26,425 nucleotides of DNA, from NCBI GenBank assembly GCA_002382085.1, contig DFZK01000001.1, positions 1 through 26,425 of the forward strand. The letters are read 5' to 3'. Under the pieces are notes generated by a model. The model was given only the letters and a program-made list of their open reading frames with translations, was not told the DNA's origin and did no database searches. The position numbers and the translations under genes are program-made. This DNA comes from Sulfurospirillum sp. UBA4058 (GTDB lineage: Bacteria; Campylobacterota; Campylobacteria; Campylobacterales; Sulfurospirillaceae). Shown here piece after piece: positions 15,209-23,553 of the stretch; within the stretch, counting starts at the first letter, position 1, and each line of letters starts with the position of its first letter.

Positions 15209-15708
15209 ATCGTCGTATAGCCTTATCGATTTTAATCGCCACGCCTTTGTTAGGCTTAGGTGCGTTGTTTGCTTACTTGCGAACCCAAAATCAATTGCCG
15301 ACGGATCGCGAAAACTCTGATGAAGTGCCTTTAGCGTTTCAAGACAATACGGTTCAATGTCCGACATGTCACATGTACCTTGTCGGGAAGAAGCATACGG
15401 CGCAAATTATTAAAGATGCTAAAACTTATTTTTTCGATGACGTCGGGTGCGCCGTTTTGTGGATGAAGGCACAAAACATCGAGCCTTCAAGGGTTCGTAT
15501 GTGGGTCTTTAGCAACGATACGAATCGATACGTCGACGCGTTGCGCGCTTTTTATTCGGTGACCGACGAGACTCCGATGCATTACGGCTTTGGGGCATAC
15601 GAACAACAAGGAGAAAATAGGATAATGTTTGATGAAATGCGCCTTCGTATGCTTCGCGGCGAAACGATGAGCGACCCGAAAATTCGTAAAAAATTATTAG
15701 GAAAATAG
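15205..15708 (+). CDS. nosL: NosL-family protein, membrane-anchored (paralog 2)
   Basis: A 167-residue NosL-like protein. The ATG at 15205 overlaps the preceding stop (ATGA); a GTG two codons earlier is possible. Unlike paralog 1 it has no lipobox: residues 5-25 form a hydrophobic segment without a cysteine, so it is probably held by an uncleaved signal anchor. The copper motif is kept as C52-P-T-C55-H-M57, and the blocks FFDDVGCAVLWM and TPMHYGFGAYE match paralog 1. It ends one base before nosY. It may hand copper to a different partner or stage than the lipoprotein form, which is inference. Confidence 0.85.
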   Translation: MNRRIALSILIATPLLGLGALFAYLRTQNQLPTDRENSDEVPLAFQDNTVQCPTCHMYLVGKKHTAQIIKDAKTYFFDDVGCAVLWMKAQNIEPSRVRMWVFSNDTNRYVDALRAFYSVTDETPMHYGFGAYEQQGENRIMFDEMRLRMLRGETMSDPKIRKKLLGK

Positions 15709-15709
15709 T

Positions 15710-16537
15710 ATGGAAAATTTAGTCTTAATCGCTCTTTTAGATATCAAAGAGTCTCTTCGTGCACGATGGTTTTTAGTCTATTCGTTGGTATTCGGCGGTT
15801 TGATCGCGCTCTTTTTCGTTGCGGGTGTTACGGAATCGCAAGTGATGGGCTTTAGCGGTTTAAGTAGGTTATTGTTGATGTATATCCAAATCACGATCGT
15901 CATTTTGCCGATTTTTATTTTAGTAACGACGGTACGCTCTATCTCGGGCGATAGGGACAATCATATTTTGGAATACATGCTCTCCTTTCCTCTATCGCTG
16001 TCGCATTATTATTGGGGAAAGATTCTCGGGCGTTTCGCAACGGTCTTTCTGCCGGTCTTTTTTGCGATGGTTTTGGCACTGTTGATCGGGGTCTTTAAGG
16101 GAGCGAGCATTCCGTGGTCGCTTTTCCTCTTTTATACGGGGTTGTTGTTTGCGTTAAGCTCCGCCTTTTTGGGTATCGCTTTTTTAATCTCTTCGAGCGT
16201 CAAATCTTCGGAAGTTGCTTTAGGGCTTTCATTTTTTGTTTGGATTTTTCTTTTGGCGTTTATCGATATTATTCTCATCAGTTTGATGATGCAAAATCGC
16301 TTTAGCGAAGAGCTGATTATCGGCATTGCGTTAATCAATCCGATGGAAGTTTTCCGAGTCGCCGCCATTAGCCTTTTCGATCCGGAATTAACCGTCATGG
16401 GACCGGTGGCATTTTATATTTTGGATAATGTTAAATTGGTCTTTTTTCTCTTGTTTTCGATTGCGTATCCGGTGTGTTTGGGGTTGCTTTTTGCCTTTTT
16501 AGGTTTTAAAATTTTTACTAAAAACGATCTTATCTAG
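15710..16537 (+). CDS. nosY: NosY, ABC-2 type permease
   Basis: A 275-residue membrane protein with about six spans (near 20-40, 54-77, 105-128, 138-160, 173-194 and 240-266). NosY signature segments are present: SISGDRDNHILEYMLSFPLS after span 2 and ALINPMEVFRVAAI between spans 5 and 6. It is the membrane partner of NosF and docks NosD on the periplasmic side for Cu-Z assembly. The start is one base after the upstream nosL stop, with AGGAAAA as a modest ribosome site inside that gene. Distance from nosF is the only oddity. Confidence 0.92.
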   Translation: MENLVLIALLDIKESLRARWFLVYSLVFGGLIALFFVAGVTESQVMGFSGLSRLLLMYIQITIVILPIFILVTTVRSISGDRDNHILEYMLSFPLSLSHYYWGKILGRFATVFLPVFFAMVLALLIGVFKGASIPWSLFLFYTGLLFALSSAFLGIAFLISSSVKSSEVALGLSFFVWIFLLAFIDIILISLMMQNRFSEELIIGIALINPMEVFRVAAISLFDPELTVMGPVAFYILDNVKLVFFLLFSIAYPVCLGLLFAFLGFKIFTKNDLI

Positions 16538-16546
16538 GAGTTTTAT

Positions 16547-17017
16547 ATGATGAAAAAGCTTTGTTTGATTCTTCTTACCTTGAGTGCATTGTTCGGCGCA
16601 CAACTGGAAATCCCCAAAGACGCGCAGTGTCTGATTCGTAAAGTGAGTCTTTACCAACACCCCGAATGGGCTTCGATGATTACGTTAAGGAGCGGAGAAC
16701 ATCTCTATTTTTCAAGCCCAAAATCGATGTTTGAGTTTTATTTCGAATCCTCACGTTGGCCTGAATACGTCATTCGCACGAAAGACGATATGCAAATTTA
16801 CGTGAGCGATTACGATACGATGGAAAAAATCGTAGCGCAAGAGGCATACTTCGTTTACGGTTCAAGCAAAACCAGTATTTCGGGTGATGATTTACCCGCA
16901 TTTCGTACGAAAGAACAAGCCGAAGCTTTCGTGAAAAAATTCGGAGGTTCGCGCGTTTTAGATTTTGCGGGAGTCTCGGACGGTCTCATCAACTTATTAA
17001 ACAATAGGTTACGCTAA
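16547..17017 (+). CDS. nosL: NosL-like periplasmic protein lacking the copper motif (paralog 3)
   Basis: A 156-residue secreted protein, cleaved after about residue 18 (SALFGA), without a lipobox. The later half has the NosL pattern: AYFVYGSSKTSISGDDLPAF, then TKEQAEAFVKKFGGSRVLDF. It belongs to the canonical NosL branch found at the end of nos clusters rather than with paralogs 1 and 2. The usual CxxCxM copper site followed by a YPEW-like segment is here CLIRKVSLYQHPEW. C28 is kept, but the second Cys is Arg31 and the Met is Val33. AGGAG lies before a double ATG; the first was used. It may bind copper by other residues, act as a scaffold, or be losing function. Last gene of the nos run. Confidence 0.8.
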   Translation: MMKKLCLILLTLSALFGAQLEIPKDAQCLIRKVSLYQHPEWASMITLRSGEHLYFSSPKSMFEFYFESSRWPEYVIRTKDDMQIYVSDYDTMEKIVAQEAYFVYGSSKTSISGDDLPAFRTKEQAEAFVKKFGGSRVLDFAGVSDGLINLLNNRLR

Positions 17018-17098
17018 CGTAGCGTTATCGTTTAGTCGTCGAGCTTCACATACAACGATGAGAAAATGTTGAAAAGATCGACGACACTGTTTTAAGAG

Positions 17099-17121
17099 AT
17101 CAAAATTAACCTAATTTTGAT
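17099..17121 (+). terminator. Probable terminator of the nos cluster
   Basis: A perfect 10-bp inverted repeat (ATCAAAATTA / TAATTTTGAT) with a three-base loop, followed by a T-rich stretch (GCTTGTTTTGACTTCTCCTT). The stem is AT-rich, hence only moderate strength. It lies about 80 bases after the last nos gene. Confidence 0.55.
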
Positions 17122-17175
17122 GCTTGTTTTGACTTCTCCTTCTGAAAAGTACCCATATGTTTTTGCATATTATGT

Positions 17176-17187
17176 CTTACATGTAAG
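17176..17187. promoter_or_regulatory. 12-base palindrome CTTACATGTAAG
   Basis: A perfect 12-base palindrome about 140 bases upstream of the lap promoter. A candidate regulator site; its core ACATGT is also frequent elsewhere in the window, which lowers its specificity. Confidence 0.35.
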
Positions 17188-17317
17188 GCTCTGCAAAGAG
17201 GTTTTGCATGTTAGTGTGACATATCGATTTGAACAGTAAGGTCGATTAATATGAGCGTGTCATCACACGATTACGGTATAAAAATAACCTTAAAATACTA
17301 ATAATCCTAATAGTAAC

Positions 17318-17346
17318 TTGCGCTCGTATTATTAATATGCTACAAT
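17318..17346 (+). promoter_or_regulatory. Sigma70 promoter of the lap operon
   Basis: TTGCGC (17318-17323), a 17-base spacer ending in TGC, and TACAAT (17341-17346) make an extended -10 promoter, the best-looking one in the window. It would give a leader of about 65 bases before the TolC-family gene. Confidence 0.6.
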
Positions 17347-17419
17347 TGAATGACAAAACCGTATCAACTTCATCATAAACATAGTTTATACGATACTACA
17401 AGATTACAAGGAGGATGGA

Positions 17420-18745
17420 ATGCCTATTTTAAAAATACTTTGTTTGGCTCTTATGTTTCCTGTATTCGCTTTTTCTCTCACTTTAGAAGAAGGGGTCAAA
17501 ACGATTTTATCGTCCAATCCGAAAATTAAAGAGAGTGTCGAAGCGTATAACGGAGTCTTAAAAGAGTATAACATTGCGGAAAACGGTTATCTCCCTACCT
17601 TGGATATTCAAAGTTCGTATGGACATCAAAGCATTCAAAACAGTGCAACGAAACAAGAGCGAGAGGGTAATGTGATGGACCAAACCTCTTTGGTTCTTAA
17701 TCAAAATATTTTTAACGGATTTGCGACCGAAAACGCTATCAAACAGCAAAAAGGTAGGCTTGAAGCTGCGGCATTCGGCGTAAGCGAAAAAGCCGATCGA
17801 ACGCTTTTAGCGTACGTTAATGCTTATATCTCTTTACTGAAACAACAAGAGTTGATCGATTTGGCGAAAGAAAGCGTTTCGACGCACGAAGCAATTTATA
17901 AACAAATTAAAGAGCGTTCTGATGGAGGATTCGGTCGTATTTCCGAGACGCAACAAGCGGGCAGTCGCTATACGTTGGCACAATCGAATTTAATTTCACA
18001 GGAAAATAATTACCGAGACGCCGTTAGTACCTTTGAAAAACTTTACGGGAAAAAAGTCGAAGCGGACGCTTTGGTAAAACCCGTCATGACGCTTGAAATT
18101 CCCTCCAGTTTTGAAAAAATTAAAGAAAAAAGTTTACAATGCAACCCTTCCGTGAAAGTTCAAGAAGCCAATATTGCACTAGCCGACGCTTTATATGAAG
18201 GGAGCAAAGCGGCATTTTACCCTAAGTTGGACTTTGAAGTCGCCGGTACCGTCGGACACGACGTAGACGGAAATAACGGAAGAGACGAGAGTGTCTCGGC
18301 ATTGCTTAAATTACGTTATAACCTTTACAACAAAGGAAGCGACGTTTTAACGAAAGAGAAATACGCTGTTTTAAAAGTGCAGGAACAAGAAACGCTCACC
18401 GGCACGATACGTGATTTAACCGAAAGCGTGAAATTTTCGTGGGAGAGTTATACGTCGATGCAAAAACGTATCTCTTTTTTGAAAGAACACCGCGATTACA
18501 GTAAATTAACGTTAGAGTCGTATCAACAAGAGTTTGCTATCGGAAAGCGCGATTTAATTAACCTTTTGGATGCGGAAGGCGAGTATAACTCCGCACGTCA
18601 AGCTCTTGTGGAAGCCGAAGCGGCGTTTTTGTATGCAAAATACCGCTTACTTGACAATATGGGCGTTTTAACCGCTTACTTTGATTCCGATTTTGCACAA
18701 AATTACCGTGTTCCGGTTTGTTCGGCACAAAGTGTCTCCTTTTAA
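17420..18745 (+). CDS. lapE: TolC-family outer membrane channel of the adhesin secretion system (LapE-like)
   Basis: A 441-residue outer-membrane efflux protein. A Sec signal (1 to about 19) precedes two TolC repeats: LTLEEGVKTILSSNPKIKESVEAYNG and its second-half counterpart IKEKSLQCNPSVKVQEANIA. The strand region YLPTLDIQSSYG is mirrored by FYPKLDFEVAGTVG. Long heptad-rich helices complete the tunnel. RDLINLLDAEGEYNSARQALVEAEAAFLYAKYRLL is the conserved end of the AggA/LapE group. It forms the trimeric duct through which the Lap-type adhesin is exported and in which it stays lodged. AAGGAGG precedes the ATG. It heads the operon with LapG, LapD, LapB and LapC. The lap name is by context; tolC-family is certain. 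Confidence 0.9.
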   Translation: MPILKILCLALMFPVFAFSLTLEEGVKTILSSNPKIKESVEAYNGVLKEYNIAENGYLPTLDIQSSYGHQSIQNSATKQEREGNVMDQTSLVLNQNIFNGFATENAIKQQKGRLEAAAFGVSEKADRTLLAYVNAYISLLKQQELIDLAKESVSTHEAIYKQIKERSDGGFGRISETQQAGSRYTLAQSNLISQENNYRDAVSTFEKLYGKKVEADALVKPVMTLEIPSSFEKIKEKSLQCNPSVKVQEANIALADALYEGSKAAFYPKLDFEVAGTVGHDVDGNNGRDESVSALLKLRYNLYNKGSDVLTKEKYAVLKVQEQETLTGTIRDLTESVKFSWESYTSMQKRISFLKEHRDYSKLTLESYQQEFAIGKRDLINLLDAEGEYNSARQALVEAEAAFLYAKYRLLDNMGVLTAYFDSDFAQNYRVPVCSAQSVSF

Positions 18746-18794
18746 AACCCGAGTAGGCGATATGACATGTAATTCAATTCCCACGAGGTAAAAG

Positions 18795-19436
18795 ATGCGC
18801 GGGAAAATCGTCTTTTTTATCTTTTGGGTCGTACTGGCGTTATACGCAGGTACGGAATTTTTTGCACAAGAAATTTTTCAAAAGATCGAAAGACTTTACG
18901 GCGGGCAAGCTAAAAAACGCTTGGAAACTTTGAGCCAGTTAATGGTAACGCTTCAAACGGCGTCGGAAACGCAAAAATTAGAACAGGTCAACGATTTTTT
19001 TAATCGAATGCGTTTTGCTTCCGACGAAGAGATATGGCATCAAAAAGATTACTGGGCGACACGGATGGAGTTCATCGGTAAAGGTGCCGGCGACTGTGAG
19101 GATTTTGTGATTGCCAAATATTTTACGCTCAAACAATTGGGCATTTCCGGCGATAAACTTTTTTTTACGTACGTTAAAGCGGTAAAGTACCAACAAGCGC
19201 ATATGGTCTTAACCTATTTCGAGACGCCGACTTCTATTCCTTTGGTTCTTGACAATATTAACGGAGTCATTTTACCGGCGACGAAACGTAACGATTTGAT
19301 TCCCGTCTATAGTTTTAACGGCGACGCGCTTTATTTAGCTAAACAACAAGGCTTAGGGCAGATCGTACCTTCCGGAATGGAAAAAAACAAAAAATGGTAC
19401 GAATTGGTAGATAAAATCAGAAAAGAGGGATTATGA
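18795..19436 (+). CDS. lapG: LapG-type periplasmic cysteine protease
   Basis: A 213-residue bacterial transglutaminase-like cysteine proteinase (BTLCP/DUF920). An N-terminal hydrophobic signal (about 4-20) exports it. The catalytic triad is clear: C101 in GAGDCEDFVIAKY, H136 in QQAHMVLTY and D153 in LVLDNING. D100, E102 and D103 next to the cysteine fit the calcium-binding positions of LapG. The substrate is the N-terminal retention domain of the adhesin encoded at 25615, which has a TAAG site. GAGGTAAAAG stands before the ATG. The stop overlaps the lapD start by four bases, fitting a stoichiometric protease and receptor pair. Confidence 0.93.
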   Translation: MRGKIVFFIFWVVLALYAGTEFFAQEIFQKIERLYGGQAKKRLETLSQLMVTLQTASETQKLEQVNDFFNRMRFASDEEIWHQKDYWATRMEFIGKGAGDCEDFVIAKYFTLKQLGISGDKLFFTYVKAVKYQQAHMVLTYFETPTSIPLVLDNINGVILPATKRNDLIPVYSFNGDALYLAKQQGLGQIVPSGMEKNKKWYELVDKIRKEGL

Positions 19437-21394
19437 CGCTTTTTAAACAGATCATTATTGTTTTATCAATCTTGCAAACGCTCATTTTCGGCGGTGTAAT
19501 GTGGTTTAATTTTCTCAGTTCGAACGAGTACGTTAAAGAACAAGCTTATACCGATGCTCTTCATACGGCTAATTCTTTGGGACTTTCGATCAGTTCGGTT
19601 GCTAGTTTTGACGATACGTCGACGGCGGAAGCGATGATTAATTCGGTTTTCGATAGCGGCTACTATGAAAAAATTACGTTAGAAAGTATGGATCATCGCC
19701 TTTTGGTTGAAAAAGTGCAAGACGTCGTGGTTGCCGACGTTCCGGCGTGGTTTATTCGTTACGTTAAAGTCGAGCCGCCCGTGGCGACTTCTCAGATTAT
19801 GCTCGGTTGGACGCCTTACGGCGTTTTATCGGTTCAGCTCAATAGCGGACATGCTTACCGTCAGTTGTGGACGATTTTTAAAGACGTATTGATGCTTTTT
19901 GCCGGCGTGACGCTTGTCGGATTTTTTGCTTTACAGATTATTTTAACGTTGATTTTAAAGCCTTTAAAACGTGTCAAAGAGCAAGCCGAAGCCATTTTAG
20001 AGAGCGATTTTATCTTCCAAAACGATATTCCCTTTACCACGGAGCTTAAAAACGTCGTCTTTGCAATGAACAGTATGATTAAAAAAGTGAAAGAGATTTT
20101 TGAGAAAGAGTCTGAAACGCTCAAAAAGTACCACGAACTGTTATACCAAGATACCGTCACGAAGATGTACAATCGTCGTTATTTTAATATCAAATTACAA
20201 GAGTACCTCTCCTCGGAAGCTAAAAACGCGCAAGGTGCACTGATTTTAATTTCTCTAAACGATTACGAGCGACTTAAACAAGCTTTAGGTTATCAAAAAA
20301 GCGAAGCGTTTATCAAAGAGACGGCCGAGTGTATCCGACGGGCGATTTTTAACCAAAAAGAGTATGTGAGCGCAAAACTCAATGAAACCGATTTTGCCGT
20401 TTTGGCGCCGGCTTCCTCTCAAGAAGCGTTTGAGGTTTTATGCGACGAAATTCGCGCAATGTTACAAGACGTGACGAGACGGTTCGATCTCAACGAAAAA
20501 GAGCATTATATCAATATCGGCTATGCGAGATACTACGCGCATGCGGATGCGAAAGAACTCTTTTCCAAAGCAGATTTTGCGTTGACGACCTCAAAAGCCA
20601 AAGGGGCATTTTCGATTAATTGTTTTGCCGAGCAAGAGAGCGACAAGCAGTTGGTTTTGGGAAAAGAAGCATGGACGCAAGAGCTGAAAAACGCGATGGA
20701 GCAAAAACGGTTTCGATTGGCGTATCAAAACGTGGTCGATATTCAGACCTATGATACGGTTTTTCAAAGCGAACTTTTTTTACGTTTGGAAGATTACAAC
20801 GGACATTTGCATAACGCGGGGTATTTTATGCCGATGATTACGGAATTGAAGCTAGGTGCGCGGTTAGATCATTACGTCATTCAGCGAACCTATGAAGTTT
20901 TGGCACAAAAAGTATTGACGACGAAAGCGGTATGTATCAATTTAGGGAAAGATATTTTTTTACAAAGTAATGATTGGGCGTGGCTTGAAGAGAGCGTCGA
21001 ACGTTTTAAACAAATCGGCGTTAATGCGCTCTATTTCGAGATGCCAAGCTCCGTCGATATGCCGGTAGATATTTTGGTGAAATTCTCTAAATTCGTACGG
21101 ACGATGGGGTATGGATTCGGGATGGATAATTTTGCGATTACGCACGAGAGTTTAAGAACGATTCAGTCGATCAATCCGGCGTATATCAAGATGCAGACTT
21201 CGTATTTATTGGATTTATTCAGTGAAAACGGAAGCGATTCGGTGAAACGCTCTTTAACGATTATTACCGACAGTATGGATATTAAAGTTATTGCTACTAA
21301 CGTCGAAACGGCGGAACAAAAAGAAAAATTAGCGCAAATGGGCATTGCGTATATTCAAGGCAGTTTTATTGCCGAGCCTCAATTGATAGGATAA
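19433..21394 (+). CDS. lapD: LapD-type c-di-GMP receptor with degenerate GGDEF and EAL domains
   Basis: A 653-residue inner-membrane signalling protein. TM1 (about 5-25) and TM2 (about 151-175) flank a periplasmic LapD/MoxY-type domain ending GWTPYGVLSVQ; W126 corresponds in setting to the tryptophan used by LapD to bind LapG. A HAMP/signalling helix follows (176-230). The GGDEF-like domain (about 240-395) has LNETD at 316-320 in place of GGDEF. The EAL-like domain (about 410-650) has ELF for EAL (447-449), MDNF for DDFG (564-567) and KMQ for KID. Neither domain should have activity, so the EAL fold likely serves as a c-di-GMP sensor. Bound c-di-GMP would expose the periplasmic domain to capture LapG. 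It overlaps lapG and sits two bases before lapB. Confidence 0.92.
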   Translation: MTLFKQIIIVLSILQTLIFGGVMWFNFLSSNEYVKEQAYTDALHTANSLGLSISSVASFDDTSTAEAMINSVFDSGYYEKITLESMDHRLLVEKVQDVVVADVPAWFIRYVKVEPPVATSQIMLGWTPYGVLSVQLNSGHAYRQLWTIFKDVLMLFAGVTLVGFFALQIILTLILKPLKRVKEQAEAILESDFIFQNDIPFTTELKNVVFAMNSMIKKVKEIFEKESETLKKYHELLYQDTVTKMYNRRYFNIKLQEYLSSEAKNAQGALILISLNDYERLKQALGYQKSEAFIKETAECIRRAIFNQKEYVSAKLNETDFAVLAPASSQEAFEVLCDEIRAMLQDVTRRFDLNEKEHYINIGYARYYAHADAKELFSKADFALTTSKAKGAFSINCFAEQESDKQLVLGKEAWTQELKNAMEQKRFRLAYQNVVDIQTYDTVFQSELFLRLEDYNGHLHNAGYFMPMITELKLGARLDHYVIQRTYEVLAQKVLTTKAVCINLGKDIFLQSNDWAWLEESVERFKQIGVNALYFEMPSSVDMPVDILVKFSKFVRTMGYGFGMDNFAITHESLRTIQSINPAYIKMQTSYLLDLFSENGSDSVKRSLTIITDSMDIKVIATNVETAEQKEKLAQMGIAYIQGSFIAEPQLIG

Positions 21395-21396
21395 CG

Positions 21397-23553
21397 ATGA
21401 ATTCGCAACATTCAGAGTATACGCAAGACCCTTTGTTGTCGTGTTTGGTTCTTTTTACGAAGCTGTATAACGTGCCTTACAGTGCCGAAGCACTTATTGC
21501 CGGACTTCCGATCGAAAAAGGCATTAATTCGATTGAACTTTTTTCAATTCACGGCGGTTCAAAATCGCTTTTTTCGCGTGCCGCTAAACGTGCGGGCTTT
21601 GTCAGCCGCTTAGCGCAAAAGCCCTTAGACGAACTCTCTTCTTTAGTCTTGCCGTGTATTTTAGTGCTTAAAGACCGCTCGGCATGCATCTTAGAAAGCT
21701 TCGATCCCCATCGAAAACGCGCAAAAATTATTCATCCCGATCTTCCCGAAGGCGAAAATTGGGTTGAAGTAGAGACTTTGTCGCAAGAGTATGCCGGTTT
21801 TTGTTTTCTTTTGAAAAAAGAGTTTATTGCCAACGAAAACCGCAATAAAATTTTAGACACGATTTCGCACAGTTGGTTTTGGGGAACGATTAAACGTTCC
21901 AAATCGATTTACATCGACGTTATCGTCGCGTCGTTGGTCGTCAATATTTTCGTGCTTGCCAGCCCTTTGTTCACGATGAACGTTTACGATCGCGTGATTC
22001 CGAACAATGCCGTAGAGACGCTATGGGTTTTAGCGTTAGGCATTTTCGTCGTTTACGTGTTGGACATCGTTTTGAAGTTTTTACGGGCCTATTTTTTGGA
22101 GATTGCGGGGAAAAAGAGCGACGTGATTATGTCGTCTATTTTGTTTGAAAAAGTGATGGATCTCAAGATGGCTTCTCGTCCGAAATCGGTAGGTGCTTTT
22201 GCGAGTAATTTACGCGATTTCGATTCGATTCGCAACTTTTTGACATCCTCGACTTTGATGGCGTTGATTGACCTGCCTTTTGCCTTTATCTTTTTGGTAA
22301 CGACCTACTTTATAGCGGGATATTTGGTCATCGTCCCGATCGTGCTCATGTTAATGATTTTGGGCTATACGGTGATGATTAAAACGCCGATGCAAGAGAG
22401 TATCGAGAGTACCTACCAAGCTTCCGCGATTAAAAACGGAATTCTCATCGAGAGCTTAAATGCTTTGGAGACGATAAAAGCACTTTCCGCCGGCGGACAT
22501 GCCCAGTGGAAATGGGAAGAGGCAAGCGGTGAAATAGCGCAACGAAGCCTTAAATCAAAACTTCTGTCCAACTCCATTACGACCGTAACGTCGTTTTTGG
22601 TGCAACTCGACACGATTGCCGTCGTCGTTTTAGGCGTTTACATGATTAAAGAAGTGGAATTGACGATGGGCGGATTGATCGCTGCGGTCATTCTCTCTTC
22701 GCGCGCGATTGCGCCTATGGGGCAAGTCGCCGCATTAATTGCCAGTTTTGAACAGACTCGAACGGCCTACAAAGCTTTGGACGATATTATGAAACTACCC
22801 GTCGAGCGACCCAGCGGTAAAAAATTTGTCAGACGCGAGCGTTTTAACGGTAAAATCGAGTTTAAAAACGTGTCGTTTGCGTATCCCGAAAGTACCAAAA
22901 ATGCTTTAGAAAATGTCTCTTTTAAGATTGAAGCGGGAGAAAAAGTCGGTATTTTAGGACGCAACGGTTCGGGCAAAACGACGATCGAAAAGTTGGTTTT
23001 AGGGTTATATGCACCGGATAACGGCTCCGTTTTAATCGACGGTATCGACATTAACCAAATCGATTCGGTGGACTTGCGTAAAAATATCGGATACGTACCG
23101 CAAGACGTCGTGCTCTTTTACGGCACGGTACGCGACAATATTATTTACAAAGCTCCTTACGTTGATGACGAAACGATCTTAAAAGCCGCTAAAATAGGAG
23201 GCGTAGACGAATTTGTCGACAGTCATCCTTTGGGATTTGATATGCCCGTTTTGGAGCGGGGCGAGGGAATCTCGGGAGGGCAAAGGCAAAGTATCGCCGT
23301 CGCGCGTGCTTTTTTGCTCGATACGCCGATTATGCTTTTGGACGAACCGACCAACTCTTTGGACAGTACATGTGAAAACCGTATGAAGGCTTTATTGCAG
23401 GAAAATATCGGAAACAAAACGACGCTGGTCATTACGCACAAGATGGCGTTACTCGATTTGGTCGATCGTTTAATCGTCATCGACAACGCCAAAGTATTGC
23501 TTGACGGTAAAAAAGAGGACGTCTTGCGCCAATTGCAAGGAGGGCGTTCATGA
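21397..23553 (+). CDS. lapB: Type I secretion ABC transporter (LapB-like)
   Basis: A 718-residue exporter of the HlyB/LapB type. Residues 1 to about 135 form a C39-like domain that lacks the peptidase catalytic site (DPLLSCLVLF instead of the DCGAACL type), so it probably recognises the substrate without cutting it. The membrane domain spans about 165-440, with motif SPLFTMNVYDRVIPNNAVETLW. The ATPase domain has Walker A GRNGSGKT (about 521-528), signature ISGGQRQS and Walker B IMLLDEPTNSLD. It uses ATP to drive the giant adhesin through the LapB-LapC-LapE channel. The ATGA overlap with lapC shows coupled synthesis. Confidence 0.94.
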   Translation: MNSQHSEYTQDPLLSCLVLFTKLYNVPYSAEALIAGLPIEKGINSIELFSIHGGSKSLFSRAAKRAGFVSRLAQKPLDELSSLVLPCILVLKDRSACILESFDPHRKRAKIIHPDLPEGENWVEVETLSQEYAGFCFLLKKEFIANENRNKILDTISHSWFWGTIKRSKSIYIDVIVASLVVNIFVLASPLFTMNVYDRVIPNNAVETLWVLALGIFVVYVLDIVLKFLRAYFLEIAGKKSDVIMSSILFEKVMDLKMASRPKSVGAFASNLRDFDSIRNFLTSSTLMALIDLPFAFIFLVTTYFIAGYLVIVPIVLMLMILGYTVMIKTPMQESIESTYQASAIKNGILIESLNALETIKALSAGGHAQWKWEEASGEIAQRSLKSKLLSNSITTVTSFLVQLDTIAVVVLGVYMIKEVELTMGGLIAAVILSSRAIAPMGQVAALIASFEQTRTAYKALDDIMKLPVERPSGKKFVRRERFNGKIEFKNVSFAYPESTKNALENVSFKIEAGEKVGILGRNGSGKTTIEKLVLGLYAPDNGSVLIDGIDINQIDSVDLRKNIGYVPQDVVLFYGTVRDNIIYKAPYVDDETILKAAKIGGVDEFVDSHPLGFDMPVLERGEGISGGQRQSIAVARAFLLDTPIMLLDEPTNSLDSTCENRMKALLQENIGNKTTLVITHKMALLDLVDRLIVIDNAKVLLDGKKEDVLRQLQGGRS

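Larger units (their letters stand above)
17018..17419. other. Intergenic spacer between nos and lap clusters
   Basis: A 402-base AT-rich gap with no convincing coding frame. It opens with a small hairpin that includes the last codons of the gene before it (ACGCTA-ACG-TAGCGT, 17011-17025). It holds the terminator-like repeat at 17099-17121, the palindrome at 17176-17187, a weak dyad CGTGT-CATC-ACACG (17256-17269), a good promoter at 17318-17346 and a 5'-leader dyad ATAAAC-ATA-GTTTAT (near 17375-17389). AAGGAGG precedes the next gene. Confidence 0.7.

Noticed and set aside
19433..21394. Active diguanylate cyclase or phosphodiesterase
   Set aside because: The GGDEF motif is replaced by LNETD and the EAL, DDFG and KID catalytic motifs are all altered; the LapD receptor role fits better.
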